From: an uncultured Bacteroidota bacterium
GTDB taxonomy: Bacteria > Bacteroidota > Bacteroidia > Bacteroidales > GCA-2748055
Reading direction: 5' to 3'
Length of the DNA: 42,652 bases
NCBI GenBank assembly: GCA_937129385.1
Contig: CAKZNC010000144.1
Span: 1 to 42,652, forward strand
Each line of letters begins with the position of its first letter. Within the stretch, counting starts at the first letter, position 1. Under the pieces are notes generated by a model. That model was not told the DNA's origin. It saw only the letters and a program-made list of their open reading frames with translations, and did not search any database. Both the position numbers and the translations under genes were made by a program. This document shows, in pieces, positions 26,622 through 33,794 of the stretch.

Positions 26622-28202
26622 TTATTTGCCCACCAGCATTGATTCCAGCTCCTCAAGAGATTTTCCCTTGGTTTCAGGGACAAATCTCAGCACAAACAGC
26701 AATGTAAGGAACCCAAACAGGGCAAAAATGAAATAGGTTGGTCCCGACCCCAGGTTTTCCAGTTCCATTGGGAAGACCGTGGCTACTGAGAAGCTGACAA
26801 TTGAATTCCAGAAACCGACAATCGAGATCGCCAGTCCGCGTACATTGTTGGGAAATATTTCTGAAAGCAGCGCCCACATCACCGGACCGAGGGAGATGGC
26901 GAATGAGGCAACGAAAAGTATGAGTCCGATCAACACCCATATGGACCCGATCGTAATACTGTGTTTAAGGATCAGTTCTTTGTGCGTATTGTATGCCAGG
27001 GTCCCTATGTTTGCTTTCAGGTCACTGAAAAACGCAGTTTCTTTTGTGTACACCTGGTCTTTCATCGGGACAAGGGCAGTGGTGAGCGCAGCCTCCTCGA
27101 TCAGGCCGAGTTCTGAAACTTCGCTTTGTATGGATTCAATGGCCTGCTGATCGATAGAATATTCAGCCCGCGAGAATGCCGAACCTACCAGGGCAAGGGA
27201 GAGCGTGATCCCAATGGATCCGATGATCAAAAGGGGTTTTCTGCCAAGCTTGTCGATCAGTGACATGGCCACGAGTGTCATGATCACGTTCGTAAGGCCG
27301 ATAATAATGGCCTGCATGAATGCTGAATCTTTACCTACACCAGACATTTCAAAGATCATGGGGGCATAATAGAAGATCGCGTTGATCCCTGTGATCTGCT
27401 GGAAAAATGCGATTCCGAATCCAATGATCAGGACGATCTTCATTTTTTTCGAGAACACTTCCCGGTAACCGGTCTTATCGATCGTCTTATCTTTTTGCTG
27501 GTCCTTTTTGATACTTAATTTGATCTCATCAAAGACCTTTTTTGCCTCCTCTTTTTCATTGACCTTTGTCAGTACATCCAGTGCTTCCTCATCTCTTCCT
27601 TTTTGAGCGAGCCACCTGGGTGAATGAGGTACGAGGAAGAGAAGAATGAAATAGAGAATTGCGGGGATCACACCGACACCAAGCATCCATCGCCAGTTCA
27701 TTTCAGGATCAGTTATTCCTGCCTGGATGAAATAGTTGCTGAAATAGGCAATCGAGATACCAAGCACGATGTTCAGCTGATTAAAGGTCACCAGTCTTCC
27801 CCTTAAATTTCTTGGTGCGATCTCAGCAATATACATCGGGGCCACAAGGATTGCCATCCCCACACCGAGACCGCCAATAAGACGTGCAACAATGAAGAAA
27901 GTGATATTGTGGGCGAGAGCAGTACCGAGCGCAGCGTAAGTAAAAAGGATGGATGTGGTGATCAATACTTTTTTCCTGCCAAACCTGTCTGCGATCGGGC
28001 CGGCAATAATGTTTCCTATGATGGCTCCGAGGATGATCGAACCGACAGAAAAGCCGATCAGCCATGAACCGGTATCCAGAGCAAAAGAGATTTTATAAAA
28101 TGGGGTGGCTCCAGAGATCACGGCGCTGTCGAATCCGAGAAGGAATCCTCCCAGTGCGACGATCAGTGAAATAAGTGTTGCGTACAATCGCTTGGTTTTC
28201 AT
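26622..28202 (-). CDS. MFS sugar porter family transporter
   Basis: A 526-residue inner-membrane transporter when started at MKTKRLYATL (28202); an upstream in-frame ATG at 28232 would only add ten residues. Sugar porter signatures are complete: DRFGRKK in loop 2-3, ARLIGGLGVG, PRNLRGRL, the SPRWL motif, QQITGINAIFYYAP, DKLGRKPL and PETKGKSLEEL at the C-terminus. Twelve membrane segments are expected. Between segments 9 and 10 there is an insertion of about 70 residues (about 345-415, rich in Glu, Ala and Ser), longer than in XylE-type porters. It would import glucose or small gluco-oligosaccharides by proton symport for the cytoplasmic phosphorylase. First gene of the three-gene group. Confidence 0.92.
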   Translation of the reverse strand: MKTKRLYATLISLIVALGGFLLGFDSAVISGATPFYKISFALDTGSWLIGFSVGSIILGAIIGNIIAGPIADRFGRKKVLITTSILFTYAALGTALAHNITFFIVARLIGGLGVGMAILVAPMYIAEIAPRNLRGRLVTFNQLNIVLGISIAYFSNYFIQAGITDPEMNWRWMLGVGVIPAILYFILLFLVPHSPRWLAQKGRDEEALDVLTKVNEKEEAKKVFDEIKLSIKKDQQKDKTIDKTGYREVFSKKMKIVLIIGFGIAFFQQITGINAIFYYAPMIFEMSGVGKDSAFMQAIIIGLTNVIMTLVAMSLIDKLGRKPLLIIGSIGITLSLALVGSAFSRAEYSIDQQAIESIQSEVSELGLIEEAALTTALVPMKDQVYTKETAFFSDLKANIGTLAYNTHKELILKHSITIGSIWVLIGLILFVASFAISLGPVMWALLSEIFPNNVRGLAISIVGFWNSIVSFSVATVFPMELENLGSGPTYFIFALFGFLTLLFVLRFVPETKGKSLEELESMLVGK

Positions 28203-28333
28203 CGTGACAGGATAGGGTTTGTAAAATATCAACTATGTTTCTGAATGATAGAGATCCGGACATATCAATCCCATTCGAACGATCAGAGGAAGATTTCAGG
28301 ATCATTCTTACGGAAATATCAAAATGTAAAAGG

Positions 28334-28369
28334 AAAAAAAGATGCCGGTACATCACCGGCATCTTTTTT
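28334..28369 (-). terminator. Intrinsic terminator between CBM9-like protein and MFS genes
   Basis: GATGCCGGT (28341-28349) pairs with ACCGGCATC (28355-28363), loop ACATC, flanked by seven A on the left and six T on the right, so the stem extends by A-T pairs. On the minus strand it lies 10 bp after the stop of 28380-30116 and ends in a U-run. It should end or attenuate transcription before the MFS gene. Confidence 0.9.
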
Positions 28370-28379
28370 ATCAAGAATC

Positions 28380-30116
28380 TTATTCAACAACAAACTTGGT
28401 GTGGCCAGCAGAACCGGCTTCAGTATTTACGCTGATTACGTAAATTCCCTTTTCAAGTTCTGAAGTGTTGATCGAGAAGGTTTCGCTTCCGTCAACGCTG
28501 ACATTCATTACTTCAGCACCAACGATGTTGTGAACACTTACGGATTTTGCATTCACTGCATTCCTGACGTAAAGAACATCGGAAGCAGGATTCGGGTATA
28601 CACTGAATTGTGCAGCTTCAATAGTTTTGGCCGACAGTGTGCTCTCTTCCAGCATCAGTGTTCCGCATCCATCCATGTTACTCCAGCTTTCGGGATCTGA
28701 AGAGTTCACCCATACAAGCCTGTTCCTTGCAGCACCTCCGTCAGGACCATCATTGTCGGCAATGGTTACACCCAGACCGAATTCCATAGTTTCATCAGGA
28801 ACAATTGTATTTCCATCCCTGTCAGGAATATTTTCCCATGGAATGTAAAATTCCGTGATGCAATTGACTGCTTCACCTTCCACGTCTGTGTCAGCTGCAT
28901 ATCCTCTTTCACCTGTGAACCAGGAAGGAGCACCGGTCCAGTCAGCAAGGTTATTCGGGGCCAGTTGGAAGTGTCCGTTGGTACCGTCGTTATTAGAGCT
29001 ACCCGGACCGGCTCCGTCTTTGAGATCACCAACGTTCATGTCGAGATACAATTCTAGTTTATCTTTCTCATAATCTTGACCGTAGTCTCCAGAAGGATAG
29101 AGGTAATCGTCATTTACTTCTACAAGCACATAGAGACCCGTTTCGTCCCATGCCACTTTGAAGTAACCATTGCAGTCAGCTTCATCATCAAATGATTCTG
29201 TACCAAATGGAAACGAAATAGGATATTCGGCTGCTTCGTCCCAGATGAAGTCGATCTCACCGTCAATGATCGGAAAATCGAGTCCGACATAGGTTGCCAG
29301 CGCCTCGTCGGTCAGACCGCCTCCGAAAGTATAGGTAACTGTGGCAGTTTCGGATCCTGCGGCAACACCGAGGTCAGCATCGGTCCTGTCTTCAGCTGCA
29401 GTGCCGTCAATATACAGGGTCCACGTGTAAGAGCTCATGAATGTATTACCCGGAAGTGTTTCTGTAACGGTCCATACTCCTGCACCATCATTGGTAAGGG
29501 CGATTTTGGTTCCGGGATCATTGGAAACCTCAACTTCAACATTGCTCGCTGAATTGTCAAGGTCCGTGATCTGGAAAGTAACATCCACATCGGCACCGGG
29601 CGTGAAATCAACTCCGGCGATGTCATCAAAATACCATTCTTCATCTTCATCTCCAACATTCATGTCAAAGAAGAGAACAATCTGATCGTAGGTATCAGAT
29701 TCTGCAGCTGAAAAATCAAAGCTCAGTTCCTCCCAATTGCCAACATCAGTGTAGGTGGCAAGAACCTCGGTGTTGATGGTATTGTCGTCTGCAAATTCAC
29801 ATTTCAACAATACGTCACCTGCATTTTCCGAATAGACCTTCATTGTGAACGTGGAGTTGGTTGTAAAATCCAGGGTTCCACCGAGTTTTCCTGAATAGAC
29901 ACCAGACCAGGTTTCAATACCAGTTGTCACATTACCCACATTGTCACTGAGGTTGATACCTGCAGGATTTGGGTTTGCAACAACTGTGAATGATGCACCA
30001 CCGAATCCGAGGAATCCGTCGAGGCTCACAGTTTCGTAGTCGCTGAATGTGGTCTGACCCATTGTGAAGAGTCCAAATGCTGTAAGGAACAGCATACTGA
30101 GTAGTCCTTTTTTCAT
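28380..30116 (-). CDS. Secreted multi-domain glycan-binding protein with CBM9-like domain, T9SS cargo
   Basis: A 578-residue protein with no hydrolase motif. Signal peptide 1-21 (ending FTMGQ). Residues about 22-172 look like a jelly-roll carbohydrate-binding domain (YFDDIAGVDF at its end). About 175-265 is a small beta-sandwich resembling starch-binding or AMPK-type modules (VEVEVSNDPGTKIALTNDG, YTWTLYIDG). About 280-480 is CBM9-like (IIDGEIDFIWDEA, DETGLYVLVEVND, DKLELYLDMNVGD). A T9SS type A sorting domain (VYPNPASDVLYV) forms 500-578. Likely role: extracellular or surface glycan capture for the beta-glucan locus, in the position of a SusE/SGBP-type protein. Its own terminator sets it apart from the downstream enzyme genes. 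The protein is markedly acidic. Confidence 0.82.
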   Translation of the reverse strand: MKKGLLSMLFLTAFGLFTMGQTTFSDYETVSLDGFLGFGGASFTVVANPNPAGINLSDNVGNVTTGIETWSGVYSGKLGGTLDFTTNSTFTMKVYSENAGDVLLKCEFADDNTINTEVLATYTDVGNWEELSFDFSAAESDTYDQIVLFFDMNVGDEDEEWYFDDIAGVDFTPGADVDVTFQITDLDNSASNVEVEVSNDPGTKIALTNDGAGVWTVTETLPGNTFMSSYTWTLYIDGTAAEDRTDADLGVAAGSETATVTYTFGGGLTDEALATYVGLDFPIIDGEIDFIWDEAAEYPISFPFGTESFDDEADCNGYFKVAWDETGLYVLVEVNDDYLYPSGDYGQDYEKDKLELYLDMNVGDLKDGAGPGSSNNDGTNGHFQLAPNNLADWTGAPSWFTGERGYAADTDVEGEAVNCITEFYIPWENIPDRDGNTIVPDETMEFGLGVTIADNDGPDGGAARNRLVWVNSSDPESWSNMDGCGTLMLEESTLSAKTIEAAQFSVYPNPASDVLYVRNAVNAKSVSVHNIVGAEVMNVSVDGSETFSINTSELEKGIYVISVNTEAGSAGHTKFVVE

Positions 30117-30424
30117 AATTTGAATGTTTTTTAGTTAATAATATTGGTTGTTCAGGAAAATAGGTTCCTCCGTATCCGGCTGACCAGAATCCTATGGTTC
30201 CGGGTCAAAATTCAAACGGCGGATTATTTTGCCACCAAATTTGAATGCAATATGATGAAAATGAAAAGGCTTGCCTAAAATTGGTCTACATCTTAGACTC
30301 AACGACAGGATGTAAATACCTTAACAAAAACTATACAGTCATGAAGCTAAATATCTGAAAAACAGACAACAGTAATCGTCAAAAACACATAATGTCACCT
30401 ACAACAGTTTCCCTGACCTTACTT
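30117..30424. other. Intergenic region between regulator and CBM9-like gene
   Basis: 308 bp, A/T-rich. It must hold the leftward promoter of the CBM9-like gene and probably the regulator's target site, but no TAnnTTTG with TTG at 19 bases is found on the minus strand. The 8-bp palindrome CAAATTTG (30236-30243) is the only symmetrical site noted. No coding potential was seen. Confidence 0.35.
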
Positions 30425-33325
30425 TCAGAACAGCAGGATGTAATCGGAAAGATTCGTTTCACGGTCAAGTTCCAGCTTTTTTCGTAGACGGTATCTGCTG
30501 ATCTCAACGCTTCGTACGGAAATACGCAGCAGCGGTGCTATCTCCTTGGAGCTGAGGTTCATCCTCAGGTAGGCACAGAGCCTCAAGTCTTTGGAGGTGA
30601 GGACAGGATGTTTCTCTTTCAGCCGGTTCAGGAAGTTTTCATGGACTTCGTCGAAGTTTTTTTCAAAGACACGCCAGTTCTCTTCATTGTTGAGATCCCG
30701 GTCGATCTTTCGCAGCATGCTTTTGATCCTGCTGTTTCGGATCTCTATGTCCTTCTCCTTCTGTATCTTGCTTAGTGTATCCTTCACTTCCAGCAGAATC
30801 TTGTTTTTATGTACGAGTTCCATGGTTGAGTTTGCGATCTCCTCAGCTTTCAGTCGGTTCTCGCTTCTTAGTTTTTCGTTCCGCATCATGATCAGCTCTT
30901 TTTCTGCCTCTTCCGCCTGCCTTCTCAAATCCTGTTGCTTCAGGTTCATCTTCCTGGTTTGCCTGATCTTCTCCTTTCTGCGGATGATCTCCAGGTTCCT
31001 CCGGTACAGGAATATGCCCAGAATGACGAGGATCCCGGTAAATATCCCGTACAATACAATCGCATACCAGCGTTTGTACCAGGGTGGCAATATCGTCAGG
31101 TCCAGCAGCAGCTGTTGTGACTGGTTGGAGCTGTTCAGTTCTATTGTGCGGATCTCAACCGTATAGTGTCCGTCCTTCAGATTTTGCAATATGATCGTGT
31201 TGTGGTCGACTGCCTGGAATTTACCGTCGTCGATCCTGTATTCCGTGCGCAGGTACTCCCTGTTCTGGAATACAGGGACGGACAGTTCGATATAGATCAT
31301 GTTCTGGTTATGCGGGAGTTCCAGTTTTGTTTCGGCAGGGCTGATCTCATTTTTTCTCAAATTGCCGCTACTGCCGACATAGTAATAAATTCTTTTGACA
31401 CTCAGCGGGATCTGTGACTCTTCCTTGAATTGAAGATCCCGGTTGTACACTGTGAAGCCGTCGATCGTTCCGATGATCGCCAAGGTCTGCGATGGAAAAT
31501 AGATGTTTTCGAAGGCATGAAAAAACTGATCCTCCAGCGGGGTGAAGGAGGTAGAGTCCAGGTAGGCCACAGAATCATCTTCGATCACCATCCAGGAGAG
31601 CTTTGAGTCATGAAAAAAGGAGGTTCGGTTCCACCTGTCGGTTTTTACCGTGGAAACAGGCTGACTGATCGGGACCAGTTCATTCCATTTCTCATAAGGC
31701 TGCATCAGCCCAATCACGTCATTATACCTGTAAAACCCTGCAATTGTTGCAACGATGATCTCATCATCGTATCTGAATACAGCGTTATCGAAATTAGAGG
31801 GCAGTCCCTGGTTCTTTCCAAAATACATCACCTGTTCCACCGAAGTATAGTCGTTGGAAAACCTAAGTTTGTATACACCCTTGTAACCATGACTCATCCA
31901 TAGTTGCCCGGCATTATCGAATTCAAACACCCGCGATGATTCGTTGAAACCACCGATGTTTGTCAGAACAGGGCGCTCACCAAGTGTGATCCTGTAGAGT
32001 CCGCTGTATCCACCGGCGAGATAAACTCCTTCACCACCGGGTATTTCAGAGATCTTCCAGGCTCCGTTCACATCGAACAATAGGGTGGCCCTGTCTCCGG
32101 TGATCTCGAAGATCCCATTGTTATGGCAGCAGAAGAGCCGGTCTTCAAGGATACTGAAAGACCATACCTGTCCGCCTGTATTGTCGATCAGCATGAATTC
32201 ATCATCACGTTCAGACCAGGTATAGATCCCCTGGTTGGTTCCAAAATAGTATTTCCCCTTATGCCGGACCGATGCATAGCCGGTTCCAAACCCCTCTTCC
32301 CTGAATAGTCTCGAAAACGGGTAATTGACCTTGAGGTAGTCGATCCCCCTGTCCAGTCCCAGCCAGTAATTTTTTTCAGCATCAACATACAGGGAAAGCA
32401 CCGTATTGTTCTGGAGGCCTTTTTTGCTGTTGATCACCTTTTTTACTTTTCCGTTCTGGTCAGCGATGATCAGCCCGTTCTGCACAGTCCCGAACAGGTA
32501 TCCTCCCTCTTCAAGCTGGACAGCTGAGAAGAGGGGGTTTTTTTTAAGCATCTCGCTAGTCTCCGTATTCCAGTCTCTCCATCGCCCGTTTTCATAGATG
32601 AATATGCCGTCAAACTGGGTGGCTGCCAGTAAATTCGGACCGGAATAACCCACAAACCACACCTCCTTATCCGAAAAGAAATCTCCTTTCTCCACCAGGG
32701 TCAGCTGGTTATCCAGTAATACCTTCAGCCCCATTCCGGCATCCCCGACATATAGTCTTCCATTGCTTACAAAGGATAAATCGAACTGTTTTTCTGGCTC
32801 GATCGCGCCGGAAAATTCCCCGTCCCTGAAGATGAAGATGCGTTCAAAACTCTGTAAATAAAGCACATTGTTCATTTCATGGATTCGCCAGACATCATTA
32901 AAGTTTCTCAGCTTTTCAGGAATTTTCTCAATCCAGGATACATACTCATATGTACCATTCTCATTCCGGATGATCTCGCCAAATTCAGCAAATGCACCAA
33001 CCAGAACCCGGTCATCATTTGTCGTGTGCAGACTCCTGACGATGGAGTTATTGGGTATTGCTACCTGTCCCCATTCATTCCCGTCGAACCAGATGGCGCA
33101 GCCGTTGTTCCCGAACCACATGACCCTGCTGGCATCCTGTGTGATGGCCCAGTTCTGGGTTGCAGCATCGTAATCAGACCTGCTGTAATTCATGATCACT
33201 GGTGTGCTGAGCTTGTTGAGGTCTTCGGCGCTGACAGATGGGATGAATATGAATAATGCGAAGGAGATGATCTTCCATTTTCCAAAATCAATCTCGCGGA
33301 ATCTATCCAGGTATCTTCTCTTCAT
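30425..33325 (-). CDS. Membrane-spanning propeller / Y_Y_Y / LuxR-type transcriptional regulator
   Basis: A 966-residue one-component regulator. An N-terminal hydrophobic segment (about 17-33) exports the sensor. Residues about 60-680 are a run of two-component-regulator-propeller (Reg_prop-like) repeats with repeated short 'W-x-G-x-x-G' blades such as YWLGLDRGIDYL and LWMSHGYKGVYKL. A Y_Y_Y-like domain (about 685-750, YLRTEYRIDDGKF) precedes one membrane helix (753-774). A coiled coil (775-860) leads to a C-terminal LuxR/GerE-like helix-turn-helix (about 912-966, LTSKDLRLCAYLRMNLSSKEIAPLL). No kinase or receiver domain is present. Periplasmic sugar sensing would directly alter a membrane-tethered DNA-binding domain. 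It lies just upstream of the glycan-binding and enzyme genes, which it probably controls. Confidence 0.88.
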   Translation of the reverse strand: MKRRYLDRFREIDFGKWKIISFALFIFIPSVSAEDLNKLSTPVIMNYSRSDYDAATQNWAITQDASRVMWFGNNGCAIWFDGNEWGQVAIPNNSIVRSLHTTNDDRVLVGAFAEFGEIIRNENGTYEYVSWIEKIPEKLRNFNDVWRIHEMNNVLYLQSFERIFIFRDGEFSGAIEPEKQFDLSFVSNGRLYVGDAGMGLKVLLDNQLTLVEKGDFFSDKEVWFVGYSGPNLLAATQFDGIFIYENGRWRDWNTETSEMLKKNPLFSAVQLEEGGYLFGTVQNGLIIADQNGKVKKVINSKKGLQNNTVLSLYVDAEKNYWLGLDRGIDYLKVNYPFSRLFREEGFGTGYASVRHKGKYYFGTNQGIYTWSERDDEFMLIDNTGGQVWSFSILEDRLFCCHNNGIFEITGDRATLLFDVNGAWKISEIPGGEGVYLAGGYSGLYRITLGERPVLTNIGGFNESSRVFEFDNAGQLWMSHGYKGVYKLRFSNDYTSVEQVMYFGKNQGLPSNFDNAVFRYDDEIIVATIAGFYRYNDVIGLMQPYEKWNELVPISQPVSTVKTDRWNRTSFFHDSKLSWMVIEDDSVAYLDSTSFTPLEDQFFHAFENIYFPSQTLAIIGTIDGFTVYNRDLQFKEESQIPLSVKRIYYYVGSSGNLRKNEISPAETKLELPHNQNMIYIELSVPVFQNREYLRTEYRIDDGKFQAVDHNTIILQNLKDGHYTVEIRTIELNSSNQSQQLLLDLTILPPWYKRWYAIVLYGIFTGILVILGIFLYRRNLEIIRRKEKIRQTRKMNLKQQDLRRQAEEAEKELIMMRNEKLRSENRLKAEEIANSTMELVHKNKILLEVKDTLSKIQKEKDIEIRNSRIKSMLRKIDRDLNNEENWRVFEKNFDEVHENFLNRLKEKHPVLTSKDLRLCAYLRMNLSSKEIAPLLRISVRSVEISRYRLRKKLELDRETNLSDYILLF

Positions 33326-33794
33326 CCTCCTGAGGTTAAATTTATTTTGTTAAGCCACATGATGAGTCGAATATTAATTTGTATTGAGGTGGGTAAATTT
33401 ATAACGACTGTAATACCAGGGCTTTGAAAAGTAAATATAATAATAATGAATAGTACCTGGTCCATACATGTTGTAAAAATTATAAGGAGAGGGCGAATTT
33501 TGAGGTCAGTATTCTCTATTGAGGATCAGGATCCAGACTGTGAACATTTTTCATTTTTCAATTATTTGGCGTAACCGGATCCGGGATCTTGCGCTCTGGC
33601 AGATGTTGAGTTCTGTACATATTCGATGATGTATTATATTCGATCATTTTGAAATACATATCCGGATATCTTTTTGTGACACACTACCCTTATAAAAAGT
33701 CGTTACAGGATTGTGGTTATATTTGTGTTCATAACAGGGGTTGGGTTTTTCAAATGCTGGATATGTATCAAGCCAACCTGATTTCGACAGGCGT
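33326..33794. other. Divergent intergenic region, regulator / CotH genes
   Basis: About 470 bp of A/T-rich DNA. A plus-strand -7 element TATATTTG (33718-33725) lies 69 bases before the CotH start at 33795 and may be its promoter; a TTG 19 bases upstream is missing. On the other strand, AGGAGG abuts the regulator ATG with no spacer, so it cannot work as a normal Shine-Dalgarno. No gene was seen. Confidence 0.35.

Noticed and set aside
30591-31166. Open frame of 191 codons opposite the regulator
   Set aside because: Antisense of the coiled-coil and Y_Y_Y parts; the serine- and phenylalanine-rich product is typical of an antisense artefact.
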